A DNA stretch of 64,000 nt, taken from positions 62,001-126,000 of the forward strand of contig JAJQFD010000058.1 in the NCBI GenBank assembly GCA_021201335.1, written 5' to 3'. A program made the translations under genes and the position numbers. The notes under the pieces are model-generated. The model did no database searches and had not been told where the DNA came from. It saw only the letters and a list, made by a program, of their open reading frames with translations. Positions 27,644 through 36,906 of the stretch are shown here, one piece after another. How positions within the stretch are numbered: the stretch's first letter is position 1; each line of letters begins with the position of its first letter. This stretch comes from Bacteroides sp. Lineage in GTDB: Bacteria; Bacteroidota; Bacteroidia; Bacteroidales; Bacteroidaceae.

Positions 27644-28470
27644 CTTTTTCTCTTAATAACACACATAAATAATATATCTGATTTAGAGCGTGTTTAAATC
27701 TTTCACATTATAGGTTGCTGTAAATTCAAATTAGCTCTTAAAAAGACAGGTCAAGATACTCTTCTCATAAATTAAGTAAATACAAATTTAAACCTGTTTA
27801 ATTATTAACAACTTACATCATTAAAAGGTTTACATTGTAAGGAGGTCAGCAAAGTATCTAATGGGAGCAAAGATAATTTTTATTTATGAAATAGAATAAT
27901 AATATTTTTTTATTAAGCTGATTTTTTTATTAAAATTAATAAAAATAAAAAGAATGAGAGAATTCAATCAACGGATTGGATCATTGATTTTCTATTTATA
28001 GATAGTTGATGCCTGTTTTGAAATCAATTTGCTTCTTAACTTTTATAAACTGTTCTTTATTACTGTAAATGTAATATGATCATTCGGATTGTTGAAATAT
28101 CCCGTCTTCGAAATTGTATTATTTATCTCTTAACTTGTATATTTGGGATAAGCTTGAAAATCATTTTAGAGGAGAATAGATTACTTTTTTTGATTTAGCT
28201 CCCTTATATGATTTTGAATCCTGTTTTGATGATCCTACATTAAAAACTAAGTAGCGGAAATTACTGTAAAGAATTTAATTGTATCGTAGGATTTTGACTG
28301 AACAGCAACTTAACGGGAGGAATAGTAATGGAGATTAATTTGAAAGTAGTTTTCCCCCTTTATGTTTATAATGGATGAAGAATTTTAGTATATAATAGGT
28401 AAAACAGAAAATTTGATGGATAACATTCCTTATTAATTACACTCACTGCTTCTGACATTAATTACTAAAA
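27644..28470. other. AT-rich gene-free region
   Basis: Over 800 bases without a credible gene. I looked for a cobalamin riboswitch core because a B12/iron type ABC binding protein follows, and did not see one. A 16-codon frame at 28329 (MEINLKVVFPLYVYNG) follows a purine-rich GGGAGGAAT but is too short to support. Confidence 0.4.
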
Positions 28471-28514
28471 ATGCTCATTTGTCTGAGAAGACAGATGGGC
28501 ATTATCTATTTTTC
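28471..28514 (+). terminator. Intrinsic terminator with no obvious gene upstream
   Basis: A 14-bp stem allowing two G-U pairs (ATGCTCATTTGTCT with AGACAGATGGGCAT, loop GAGA) is followed by a T-rich run. The nearest plus-strand gene upstream is more than 2 kb away. It lies 65 bases before the ABC binding protein start, so it could end a small RNA or attenuate the leader. Confidence 0.65.
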
Positions 28515-28579
28515 TTCTCCGGCTTGAAAATAACTGCTACCTTTGCCTTCAGTTAAAATTAGAAAATATCCTTTTGGAA

Positions 28580-29719
28580 ATGAATAAAGTTTCTTTTTTT
28601 CTTTTTTACCTGGTTAGCTGGTTTTTTCTTTTTTCGTGTAAGGGAAAACCAACAGTTAAAACACAGGCTGAAAAGCAATTTACCAACATTGAATTATCAG
28701 AGGCTAAGTTATTTGCTATCGCAAAAGCAGATGAATATACGCAAGTAACGGTATATAATCCCTGGAAACAAGGAGAAATCTATGACACGTATTATTTAAT
28801 TAAACAAGAAGATACAGAGGTTCCTTCTGACGGGCATAAAGTTAGGATACCCATCTCTTCTCTGATGGTAAATTCAGCTACTCATCTGGGATTTCTGGAG
28901 TTATTAGGTGAACTCGATAAGGTTACCGGGGTATGCGATGCTAATTATATTTATAGTCCGGTGATCCGACAGGGAGTGAATAGTGGGCAGATTCAGAATC
29001 TGGGTGATGCTTTCAATCTGGATATCGAACGTCTGTTGATGCTCCGTCCACAAGCGGTCATGACAACGGCTTATAATGCGGAAGATGAAAATAGCCGGAG
29101 AATGAAGCAGACCGGGTTAACCCTCCTTTATAATATAGAATGGCAAGAAAAAACACTTTTGGGTCGTGCAGAATGGATCAAGTTTGTGGGAGCCTTTTTT
29201 GATAAACTGCCTCAGGCTGATAGTATATACACCCATATTGAAACAGAATACAATAAAGTGAAGGAATTAGCTGCTCAGCAGATAACCGATAAACCAACTG
29301 TATTATCCGGCCAGGATTTTCGGGGAAGTTGGTCGATGCCTGGCGGGAAAAGCTTTAATGCTATTTTATTTCAGGATGCAGGAGCTGATTATTATTATAA
29401 AAATAACGAATCATCTGGCAGTATCTCCACATCAATTGAAGAAGCTTTACTCCACTTCTCGAAAGCGGATATTTGGGTAAACGTACAGGTAAATACCCTG
29501 CAAGAACTAGCCCGGATGGATAGTAAATACAAATTATTTAAACCATATCAAACCGGGTTTGTTTATAATAATCTCCGGCGAACGAATGAAACCGGGGGAA
29601 ATGATTACTGGGAAAGTGGTGTGGCACGGCCGGATCTTCTTTTACGGGATATGATGAAGATTTTTCATCCGGATTTACAGCCCGGTTATGAATTAACATA
29701 TATGCAAAAACTGAAATAG
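28580..29719 (+). CDS. ABC transporter substrate-binding lipoprotein, cobalamin/iron-complex type (BtuF/FepB-like)
   Basis: 379 residues from ATG 28580 (MNKVSFFLF); an in-frame TTG six bases earlier is less likely. A lipobox (FFLFSC) predicts a lipoprotein. The periplasmic binding protein type III fold shows LMVNSATHLGFLELLGELDKVTGVCD, LLMLRPQAVMTTAY and late RPDLLLRDMMKIFHP. The family binds vitamin B12, heme or ferric siderophores; which one is not decidable here. The permease gene begins directly after the stop codon, so they are one operon. No ATPase gene is adjacent. Confidence 0.88.
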   Translation: MNKVSFFLFYLVSWFFLFSCKGKPTVKTQAEKQFTNIELSEAKLFAIAKADEYTQVTVYNPWKQGEIYDTYYLIKQEDTEVPSDGHKVRIPISSLMVNSATHLGFLELLGELDKVTGVCDANYIYSPVIRQGVNSGQIQNLGDAFNLDIERLLMLRPQAVMTTAYNAEDENSRRMKQTGLTLLYNIEWQEKTLLGRAEWIKFVGAFFDKLPQADSIYTHIETEYNKVKELAAQQITDKPTVLSGQDFRGSWSMPGGKSFNAILFQDAGADYYYKNNESSGSISTSIEEALLHFSKADIWVNVQVNTLQELARMDSKYKLFKPYQTGFVYNNLRRTNETGGNDYWESGVARPDLLLRDMMKIFHPDLQPGYELTYMQKLK

Positions 29720-30709
29720 ATGAAGAAGGGTTTTCTGATACTTCTGGTCCTATTCTGTGCGGCATTTCTGGCAGATATTATTTGGGGGAGTGTAACCCTT
29801 CCTTTTTCAGAGGTATGGAAAGTACTTACCGGTGGGAATGATGATATAATTTATAAGGAGATCGTTTTGAACCATCGTTTGCCCAAAGCATTGGCAGCCA
29901 TTCTTACTGGGGCAGCTTTGTCGGTAGCTGGCGTGTTGATGCAAACTCTTTTTCATAATCCATTGGCCGGACCGGATGTATTGGGAGTAACTTCGGGATC
30001 ATCTCTAGGAGTTGCTTTGCTGACGCTCGGTACCAGTGTACTTCCCTTATGGGTGATATCGGGATGGGGACAAGTAGTAGCGGCTGTTTTAGGGGCAGTC
30101 ATCGTGTTGTTGTTGGTTATTGTGGTGTCGGTCAGAATTCCCCAGATCGTTTCATTGCTCATTCTGGGAATGATGTTCGGTTATTTTGCAGGAGCAATTG
30201 TCAGTATTTTGCAGAGTATGAGTAACCCTGACACGCTGAAGTTATTTATTACCTGGACATTTGGCAGCCTTTCGGCCGTGAGTTGGGAATATATGCAAGT
30301 AATGGCTCCGGTAATATTGATAGGTATTTTTATGGCATTCCTTTTACAGAAGCAGCTGAATGTATTTTTATTAGGTCAGAATTATGCCACTGGATTGGGA
30401 ATATCCATATCCCGTTTGCGGGTACTTGTGATTCTTATTACTGCCTTGTTGGCTGGTACTTCAACAGCTTTTACGGGGCCCATCGCTTTTATTGGTATAA
30501 CAATGCCACACATTGCGCGGGGTATTTTTAAAACATCCAATCACCGGGTTATTCTGCCTGCGTCTGTGTTATGTGGAAGCACAACCATGTTGTGTTGTGA
30601 TCTGATTTCTCAGTTGCCCGGTACAACGGGTACTTTGCCGATAAATGCAGTGACAGCACTGATGGGAGCACCGGTTATTATGTGGATTATTATAAAAAAT
30701 AAAGGATGA
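29720..30709 (+). CDS. FecCD-family ABC transporter permease (BtuC-like)
   Basis: 329-residue inner-membrane permease with about ten helices. Family motifs: HRLPKALAAILTGAALSVAGVLMQTLFHNPLAGPDVLGVTSGSSLG at residues 50-95, LILGMMFGYF, ITWTFGSLS and the cytoplasmic coupling region AFTGPIAFIGITMPHIAR. Starts immediately after the binding protein stop. The next gene begins two bases after its own stop, so the usual BtuD/FepC ATPase is missing and must be supplied from elsewhere. Confidence 0.93.
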   Translation: MKKGFLILLVLFCAAFLADIIWGSVTLPFSEVWKVLTGGNDDIIYKEIVLNHRLPKALAAILTGAALSVAGVLMQTLFHNPLAGPDVLGVTSGSSLGVALLTLGTSVLPLWVISGWGQVVAAVLGAVIVLLLVIVVSVRIPQIVSLLILGMMFGYFAGAIVSILQSMSNPDTLKLFITWTFGSLSAVSWEYMQVMAPVILIGIFMAFLLQKQLNVFLLGQNYATGLGISISRLRVLVILITALLAGTSTAFTGPIAFIGITMPHIARGIFKTSNHRVILPASVLCGSTTMLCCDLISQLPGTTGTLPINAVTALMGAPVIMWIIIKNKG

Positions 30710-30710
30710 A

Positions 30711-31361
30711 ATGAGAAAGTTTCGTTTTAAGAAATGGATGCGTATGATTTTATGGATGATAATAGTTGTGGGTGTAATAATAATAGGTTGTAACGTAATA
30801 ATAGCTTGGAAAACTTCCGGGAAATGCTACGATGAGGTGGCTGACATACCGGCGAATAAAGTTGGCTTAGTGCTGGGTACTAGTTCGGAATTGCAGAATG
30901 GGCGTCCAAACCTTTATTTCGTTTACCGCATACGGGCAACGGTTGAACTTTACCGGGCCGGGAAGATAAAATATATTTTAGTGAGCGGCGATAATAGTAC
31001 CCAAGATTACAATGAACCCCAGGATATGAAAGATGCACTGGTAGCCAAAGGTATTCCTGCAAATGCGATTTATCTGGATTATGCCGGACTTAGAACGCTA
31101 GATTCAGTTGTCAGAGCCAAATTAATCTTTGGACAGGATAAATTCACCATTATATCCCAACGCTTTCACAATGAAAGAGCTGTTTACATCGCAGGTTGGC
31201 ATGATATCAAAGCGGTTGGTTACAATGCAAAAGATGTAACAGTGTCGATGGGCCTCAAAACACGGGTGCGTGAATGGTTGGCCCGGGTGAAAGTTTTCAT
31301 TGATTTAATCATCGACAAAAAACCTCGTTATTTGGGAGAAACTATACAGATACCTTCTTGA
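30711..31361 (+). CDS. SanA/YdcF-like DUF218 envelope protein
   Basis: 216 residues, one N-terminal membrane anchor (MILWMIIVVGVIIIGCNVIIA), then a DUF218 domain: VGLVLGTSSELQNGRPNLYFVYRIRATVELYRAGK, ILVSGDN, AIYLDYAGLRTLDSVVRAK and TIISQRFHNERAVYIA. This matches SanA, linked to envelope barrier function and vancomycin sensitivity at high temperature in enterics. It begins two bases after the permease stop, so it is probably co-transcribed, though a functional link to transport is not obvious. Confidence 0.9.
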   Translation: MRKFRFKKWMRMILWMIIVVGVIIIGCNVIIAWKTSGKCYDEVADIPANKVGLVLGTSSELQNGRPNLYFVYRIRATVELYRAGKIKYILVSGDNSTQDYNEPQDMKDALVAKGIPANAIYLDYAGLRTLDSVVRAKLIFGQDKFTIISQRFHNERAVYIAGWHDIKAVGYNAKDVTVSMGLKTRVREWLARVKVFIDLIIDKKPRYLGETIQIPS

Positions 31362-31430
31362 TAAAAGAAAGAAATTCAAGATGTACCTCCACAATATCAA
31401 TTTAAGTTATCACAGTTACGGAGAATATGG

Positions 31431-31811
31431 AAGGCAGAAATCCTCAGGGCCAGCGAACGATGTGAGCGTAGCCCTGAACTAACTCCCAATCATGTTCGGA
31501 AAATAACAATTCTTAGCCATCCAGCCAAGAATCTAAGGTCTTTTAAGAAATCCCGGAGGGATAGCATGTGCATAACCATGGGATGTAATCCCGTGGAATA
31601 GACTTCCCAACTTTACTCACAAAGCCATGAAAGGGGTGAAGAATATATTATTGACCCACTATTCGTGGCTCACGGGTTATTCTATATCCTATCCCGTAGG
31701 ATATGCATCCCACGGTTATGCACATGCAATCCCTGCGGGATTTCTTGGAGATTTTAACGTCTTAAAATCTTCCGAATATGACTGGACTAACTCCATGAGG
31801 ATTTCTGTCTT
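31431..31811. mobile_element. MITE-like nested palindromic element, copy 1
   Basis: Outer inverted ends (AAGGCAGAAATCCTCA at 31431 and TGAGGATTTCTGTCTT ending at 31811, one mismatch) enclose an inner ~290-bp imperfect palindrome at 31491-31780 whose ends are CATGTTCGGA and ATCTTCCGAATATG. The inner part shares clear identity throughout with 55123-55413. It holds palindromes such as GGGATGTAATCCC and CACTATTCGTGGCTCACGGG. No transposase is present. Confidence 0.75.
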
Positions 31812-32230
31812 TAATAAATCTATTAGGTAAACATCTTTTAGTTAAATGTGTTGGGCTTCAGCTTTGGTTATTTTTTCATAATCACAATACATAAACTAAT
31901 TCTGTTGAACTGCCTAAAAATGAACAACTACATTTGAGTAAATAGCAAAATAATCCATTTGTCAAATCTGACATTTTGCAAATGAATGGTGCTTAGAATT
32001 TAATATTCTGGTGCTTAGTTGGCATTTGTACAGACAATCGCAAGGAAATGATATTTTGAAAATACAAAAAGATAATAAAAAGCGTTCATTTGGATTAAAA
32101 AAACTCAGTTTCTTGGGGTAATTGGATTATTTGTTAGTGTTTTCCGTGTATTTCTACCTATTTAATTTTTTCAAAATAGATGATAATTCGTCCCTTCTAG
32201 AATAAAACTGAGTATTTTTGCGTTCCTTTT

Positions 32231-32318
32231 TTATACTTGCGCCTATAAGTCTTTATACTTGCGCCCGTAAGTGTTTATACTTGTAGGCGCAAGTGTTTGT
32301 ACTTGCGGGCGCAAGTCT
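32231..32318. repeat. Four-unit tandem repeat array B (4 x 22 bp)
   Basis: Units lie at 32231-32252, 32253-32274, 32275-32296 and 32297-32318, exactly 22 bases each. The shared core is a near-dyad, ACTTGCGCCTATAAGT in unit 1 and ACTTGCGGGCGCAAGT in unit 4. Between cores lies a CTTTAT/GTTTAT type spacer. The core is the same family as array D at 56.8 kb. Confidence 0.93.
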
Positions 32319-32547
32319 TCATAAATAAAGTGCTAAAACTCTCGAAATACATCCTCTAAAAGTGAAAATGGTCCTTTTGATAGGCTATAATTTCCTTGTT
32401 TAGCAAAAATTAAGTCCTCTTTGGGGTATTTTAAAAAAATGCCTTGTTAGTCAACCCTATACTTTACAAGTAAAATGACAGAAAACATTCTATAAAAGTA
32501 GCTTTTTGATTTCCTAATTCATTCAATTAGTAGGGCATAACAAATAA

Positions 32548-32583
32548 AAAAGACCACCTCCAAAATTCAGAGGCAGTCTTTTA
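32548..32583 (-). terminator. Terminator of the META-domain gene
   Basis: AAAAGAC...CCTC pairs with GAGG...GTCTTTT around a short loop just past the stop codon at 32623. On the minus strand the stem is followed by a T-run. Confidence 0.7.
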
Positions 32584-32622
32584 ACGTATAAATATACTGT
32601 TTTAAAAGAATGTGTAGTCAGT

Positions 32623-33414
32623 TTATTTTTCGATTCTCATCTTTGTAACACCGCCTTCATCATAAAATGCGACACTCTTATCATTGATGATCTCGAATGT
32701 TTTAATGACATTAAGTGCATCTAAAACTTTTCTTTCCAACGTCATATCCGGACAAGCCATCATCGTGGCAGCCACAGCCGGGAATGAAATTGCCATCGGA
32801 TCGTCTTCTTTCGTAACGAATCCACCGTTAATCATGTTACAACCAGCATTACCATGAATGCGATTCTTCTGTACATCAAAATTGAGGAAAGGTTTCTTTT
32901 CCAGATTGGTAGGAACCAATTCGCCATTGACCTCAGTTATTTTCCATTCACCTTCGAGAACAGCTGTTTTGCTGACTGCAATTTTTACATCCAGCAAAAT
33001 AACCGGGCGGTTAAGATTGTTTGTTAACGCAATTCTATTGCCCAATTTCTTATATCCACTTACGTTTTTCAATGCATTCATCACATTGTTTTCCAATGTC
33101 ATGTCTAAACACATCATACGTGTGCTTACTAATGCACTTAAATCAAGTTTACCGGGATCAGCGTTTGTGTCAAAAGTTCCATGAAAACGGTTACAACTAC
33201 TGTTACCATATACTTTTCCGGTAGTAGTTTCAAAGCCTATAGAAGGATATTCCTGGCCTGCAGCAGGTACAACTGCCGCGCCGTTTATTTCTACAATGCT
33301 CCACTCACCATTAATCGTTGGTAAGTAAGTAACCTCTTTCGCTGAGCGGCAAGAGGACAGAGCAAATATTGCGCATGCCACGCATAAAGGAACGAGAATT
33401 TTCTTTATCATCAT
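32623..33414 (-). CDS. Lipoprotein with two META (HslJ-like) domains
   Basis: 263 residues from ATG 33414 (MMIKKILVPLCVACAIFALSSC); the frame can be extended to a TTG at 33450 but the signal peptide begins here. The lipobox LSSC predicts lipidation. Two META domains follow in tandem: GEWSIVEINGAAVVP ... YGNSSCNRFHGTFD ... STRMMCLDMTLE, then GEWKITEVNGELVP ... HGNAGCNMINGGFV ... ATMMACPDMTLE. The domain is linked to heat-shock and envelope proteins but has no defined activity. Stand-alone gene. Confidence 0.92.
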   Translation of the reverse strand: MMIKKILVPLCVACAIFALSSCRSAKEVTYLPTINGEWSIVEINGAAVVPAAGQEYPSIGFETTTGKVYGNSSCNRFHGTFDTNADPGKLDLSALVSTRMMCLDMTLENNVMNALKNVSGYKKLGNRIALTNNLNRPVILLDVKIAVSKTAVLEGEWKITEVNGELVPTNLEKKPFLNFDVQKNRIHGNAGCNMINGGFVTKEDDPMAISFPAVAATMMACPDMTLERKVLDALNVIKTFEIINDKSVAFYDEGGVTKMRIEK

Positions 33415-33905
33415 TCTTGTAGTTAAATTAAAACATAGCAAAGATACCAATTATATTGAGAATTTTTTTAAATTTATCTCAGAGTGTGTTTAAAATTTAT
33501 GAATTCTCTGTTTCAGGCTCTCTGTCATTAAATAACGAACACCATCTTAAAAAGTTCATTACCTAAAATCGATTGTTAGGAAGAATTTTATTGAATTATG
33601 TTACCAAGTGTTAGATATACTAAAAAATGATTGATTCATATCCAGCCTGGAAGAGATTTACTCTGCATTTATGGTAAAAAGGGAGCATGATCTTCTCAAT
33701 TTTCGTCGATGACTTTCCTTCTTATCTATTAAATATTCTTCATTTAAAAATACACAAAAATATACTATCTTTGTGTAGATCAAAGACGGCATTATTTTTT
33801 TGTAATCTTTTTATCAGATAGCTTATAAATGCAATTTTTTATCTAAGTTTGCTTGATATTAAATTCCATATAAATCGAAAATAAAAATTAATAAAGTACA
33901 CTTAA
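33415..33905. promoter_or_regulatory. Intergenic region with promoter of the carboxynorspermidine dehydrogenase gene
   Basis: The clearest signal is TATCTTTG at 33766-33773, matching the TAnnTTTG -7 consensus and leaving a leader of about 130 bases. A convincing TTTG at -33 is not seen. The rest of the region is AT-rich with no gene that I recognise. Confidence 0.4.
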
Positions 33906-35099
33906 ATGGGTAGAGTTCTTATTATTGGTGCAGGCGGTGTGGGTACCGTTGTTGCGCATAAAATAGCACAAAATGCGGATGTTTTTACGGATATTATGAT
34001 TGCCAGTCGTACCCAATCAAAGTGCGATGACATTGTGAAGGCCATAGGCAACCCCGCTATAAAAACTGCCAAAGTAGATGCTGATAATGTGGAAGAACTG
34101 GTAGCTTTATTCAACGACTTTAAGCCGGATATCGTGATAAACGTGGCACTTCCCTATCAGGATCTGACTATTATGGAAGCTTGTTTGCAAGCAGGCGTCA
34201 ATTACCTGGATACTGCCAATTATGAACCTTTGGATGAGGCTAAATTCGAATACAGTTGGCAATGGGCTTATCAGGAAAGATTTAAAGAAGCCGGTTTAAC
34301 AGCTATTTTAGGGTGTGGTTTCGATCCGGGCGTAAGCGGTATCTTCACGGCGTATGCGGCCAAACACTATTTTGATGAGATCCATTATCTGGATATTGTA
34401 GACTGTAATGCAGGAGACCATCATAAAGCCTTTGCTACCAATTTCAATCCCGAAATAAATATTCGTGAGATCACGCAAAAAGGACGTTATTATGAAAAGG
34501 GACAATGGGTGGAAACTGGTTCACTGGAAATTCATCAGCCCATTACTTATCCGAATATCGGACCTAAAGAATCATACTTGTTATATCATGAAGAGTTGGA
34601 ATCTTTAGTGAAAAACTTTCCAACCATCAAACGTGCCCGCTTCTGGATGACATTTGGCCAGGAATACTTGACGCATCTGCGTGTAATTCAGAATATAGGT
34701 ATGGCCCGTATTGACGAAATTGATTACAACGGACAGAAGATTGTGCCTATTCAATTTTTAAAAGCAGTTCTTCCGAATCCACAGGAGTTAGGAGAGAATT
34801 ATACCGGCGAAACTTCTATCGGTTGCCGCATCCGGGGCATAAAAGACGGAAAAGAGCGTACCTATTATATTTATAATAATTGCAGTCATGAAGCGGCCTA
34901 CAAAGAAACGGGTATGCAAGCGGTAAGTTACACAACCGGTGTACCTGCCATGATAGGTGCTAAAATGTTTCTGGAAGGGAAATGGGTTCGTCCGGGCGTA
35001 AACAATGTGGAAGAGTTTAATCCGGATCCTTTCATGGATCAATTGAATAAACAAGGACTTCCTTGGCATGAGATTTTTGACGAAGATTTGGAAGTTTAG
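33906..35099 (+). CDS. Carboxynorspermidine dehydrogenase (saccharopine dehydrogenase family)
   Basis: 397-residue cytosolic NADPH-dependent enzyme. The Rossmann motif LIIGAGGVGTVVAHKIAQ is at residues 5-22, followed by IVINVALPYQDLTIMEACL, the pattern ILGCGFDPGVSGIFTAYA and the C-terminal GAKMFLEGKWVRPGVNNVEEF. Gut Bacteroidetes make spermidine through carboxyspermidine/carboxynorspermidine, and this sequence type is the dehydrogenase of that route. The decarboxylase gene is not adjacent. Confidence 0.9.
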   Translation: MGRVLIIGAGGVGTVVAHKIAQNADVFTDIMIASRTQSKCDDIVKAIGNPAIKTAKVDADNVEELVALFNDFKPDIVINVALPYQDLTIMEACLQAGVNYLDTANYEPLDEAKFEYSWQWAYQERFKEAGLTAILGCGFDPGVSGIFTAYAAKHYFDEIHYLDIVDCNAGDHHKAFATNFNPEINIREITQKGRYYEKGQWVETGSLEIHQPITYPNIGPKESYLLYHEELESLVKNFPTIKRARFWMTFGQEYLTHLRVIQNIGMARIDEIDYNGQKIVPIQFLKAVLPNPQELGENYTGETSIGCRIRGIKDGKERTYYIYNNCSHEAAYKETGMQAVSYTTGVPAMIGAKMFLEGKWVRPGVNNVEEFNPDPFMDQLNKQGLPWHEIFDEDLEV

Positions 35100-35175
35100 G
35101 AGGTGGAGAACTTATTGAGTTGAAAATTACAATGCCGCAAAGTGATTGTTTCAAATATAAATTCAAAAACTTAAA

Positions 35176-35625
35176 ATGCAAGTAGGAGACAAAGCTCCTG
35201 AAATACTGGGAGTAAATGAAAATGGTAAAGAAATCCGTTTGAGTGACTATAAAGGAAAGAAAATCGTTCTATATTTTTATCCCAAAGATAATACTTCCGG
35301 CTGTACGGCTCAGGCGTGTAGTTTGAGAGATAATTATGCCGCCTTGCGTAAAGCTGGATATGAAGTGATAGGGGTAAGTGTAGATGATGAAAAGTCTCAC
35401 AGGAAATTTATTGAAAAGAATAATTTACCTTTTAATTTAATTGCTGATACGGATAAAAAATTAGTAGAGCAGTTTGGTGTGTGGGGTGAAAAGAAAATGT
35501 ATGGTCGCTCATACATGGGAACTTTCCGTACAACTTTTCTCATGGATGAAAATGGAATTATAGAGAGAATAATTGGTCCTAAAGAAGTGAAAACAAAAGA
35601 CCATGCAGAGCAAATAATGAAATGA
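35176..35625 (+). CDS. bcp: Thioredoxin-dependent thiol peroxidase (BCP-type peroxiredoxin)
   Basis: 149 residues, cytosolic. Peroxidatic and resolving cysteines lie in the atypical 2-Cys arrangement SGCTAQACSLRD (CX4C, about residues 45-50), after VLYFYPKDNT. The later motif FRTTFLMDENGIIERI is typical. Reduces hydroperoxides using thioredoxin. Upstream of recA on the same strand but separated from it by a hairpin element. Confidence 0.95.
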   Translation: MQVGDKAPEILGVNENGKEIRLSDYKGKKIVLYFYPKDNTSGCTAQACSLRDNYAALRKAGYEVIGVSVDDEKSHRKFIEKNNLPFNLIADTDKKLVEQFGVWGEKKMYGRSYMGTFRTTFLMDENGIIERIIGPKEVKTKDHAEQIMK

Positions 35626-35652
35626 AATTTAGAATTAAAAATTAAGAATTTA

Positions 35653-35726
35653 GCATAAAGGAGTTAAAAGGTTAAGGGAAAGTGATTTATGCACTCCTAT
35701 TTCTTAACTACTTAGCTCCTTCATGC
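35653..35726. repeat. Palindromic hairpin element between bcp and recA
   Basis: GCATAAAGGAG at 35653 begins a 24-base arm that pairs, with about five mismatches, with the arm ending GCTCCTTCATGC at 35726. It overlaps a possible upstream ATG for recA at 35723 and so argues for the later recA start. Resembles short palindromic intergenic repeats. Confidence 0.6.
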
Positions 35727-35749
35727 TGGCTTCTAATATAAAAATAATT

Positions 35750-36775
35750 ATGGCAAAGAAAGATGAACTAAATTTTGAGGGAGATAAACCGGCTACCGAG
35801 AAGCTGAAAGCTTTACAGGCAGCTATGGACAAGATAGAAAAAGCTTTTGGTAAAGGTTCTATCATGAAAATGGGTGATACCGTTATAGAAGAGGTGGATG
35901 TTATTCCTACCGGATCTATTGCATTGAATCTGGCATTGGGCGTAGGAGGCTATCCTCGTGGCAGGATTATTGAGATTTACGGACCGGAATCATCCGGTAA
36001 AACAACTTTGGCTATTCACGCCATTGCCGAAGCACAAAAAGCAGGTGGTGTAGCTGCCTTTATTGATGCAGAACACGCTTTCGATCGGTTTTATGCGGCG
36101 AAATTAGGGGTAGATATTGATAATCTATATGTCTCTCAGCCCGATAATGGAGAACAAGCTCTTGAGATTGCGGAACATTTGATTCGTTCGTCAGCAGTGG
36201 ATATTGTAGTGATTGACTCCGTTGCTGCTCTTACTCCTAAATCTGAGATTGAAGGTGATATGGGTGAAAACAAAGTAGGTTTGCAGGCACGTTTAATGTC
36301 GCAGGCTTTGCGTAAACTTACCGGTACGATCAGCAAAACACGTACTACTTGTATCTTTATCAATCAGTTGCGTGAAAAGATCGGTGTCATGTTTGGTAAT
36401 CCGGAAACGACAACCGGAGGTAATGCACTGAAGTTTTATGCATCTGTACGTATAGATATTCGGGGTAGCCAGGCTATTAAAGATGGAGATGAAATGATTG
36501 GTAAACAAACCAAAGTAAAAGTGGTAAAAAATAAAGTAGCACCTCCTTTTCGCAAAGCAGAATTTGATATCATGTTTGGCAAGGGTATTTCCCGCTCAGG
36601 AGAAATCATTGATATGGGAGCTGAGTTAGCCATTATTAAAAAAAGCGGTTCATGGTACAGTTACCAGGATACTAAGCTGGGTCAGGGAAGAGATGCAGCT
36701 AAACAGGTTATTGAGGATAATCCGGAACTGGCAGAAGAATTAGAAACACTGATCTTTAATGCTTTGAAGAAGTAA
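35750..36775 (+). CDS. recA: Recombinase RecA
   Basis: 341 residues from ATG 35750 (MAKKDELNFEG), preferred over an in-frame ATG at 35723 that lies inside a hairpin. Walker A GPESSGKTT is at residues 78-86; other hallmarks are AAFIDAEHAFD, VVIDSVAALTPKSEIEG, the L2 loop INQLREKIGVMFGNPETTTGGNALKFYAS and the C-terminal acidic end. Central to homologous recombination and SOS induction. No LexA box could be recognised upstream. A terminator follows. An A7 tract at 36638-36644 is in frame, a useful control for the frameshifts elsewhere. Confidence 0.99.
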   Translation: MAKKDELNFEGDKPATEKLKALQAAMDKIEKAFGKGSIMKMGDTVIEEVDVIPTGSIALNLALGVGGYPRGRIIEIYGPESSGKTTLAIHAIAEAQKAGGVAAFIDAEHAFDRFYAAKLGVDIDNLYVSQPDNGEQALEIAEHLIRSSAVDIVVIDSVAALTPKSEIEGDMGENKVGLQARLMSQALRKLTGTISKTRTTCIFINQLREKIGVMFGNPETTTGGNALKFYASVRIDIRGSQAIKDGDEMIGKQTKVKVVKNKVAPPFRKAEFDIMFGKGISRSGEIIDMGAELAIIKKSGSWYSYQDTKLGQGRDAAKQVIEDNPELAEELETLIFNALKK

Positions 36776-36802
36776 ATTATACTTTTTACATGGAACTTAC
36801 AT

Positions 36803-36848
36803 AGAGGAGAGCGGAGAAAAAGCAATTTTTTTCCGCTCTTTTTTTATT
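36803..36848 (+). terminator. Terminator of recA
   Basis: GAGCGGAGAAAAA pairs with TTTTTTTCCGCTC and is followed by a long T-run. Confidence 0.8.
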
Positions 36849-36906
36849 TTCTTTGTAACAACTTCTGGTAATAATGCGTCTATATACTAAAGAAGGTTTT
36901 TTGCCC

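Larger units (their letters stand above)
31362..32622. other. Repeat-rich gene-free region
   Basis: Over 1.2 kb between the SanA-like gene and the META-domain gene. It holds MITE-like copy 1, about 400 bases of plain AT-rich DNA, the four-unit array B and the terminator of the META-domain gene. I see no convincing coding frame. Confidence 0.6.

Noticed and set aside
27644..28579. Cobalamin riboswitch before the B12/iron type importer
   Set aside because: I could not find the conserved core elements; only the late terminator-like hairpin is clear.
31627..31830. 67-codon open frame
   Set aside because: It lies inside the MITE-like palindrome. The second copy of the element does not preserve it, and the frame follows palindromic repeat sequence.
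35723..35749. Upstream start for RecA
   Set aside because: This ATG is inside the arm of an inverted repeat, and the later ATG gives the usual MAKKDEL-type N-terminus.
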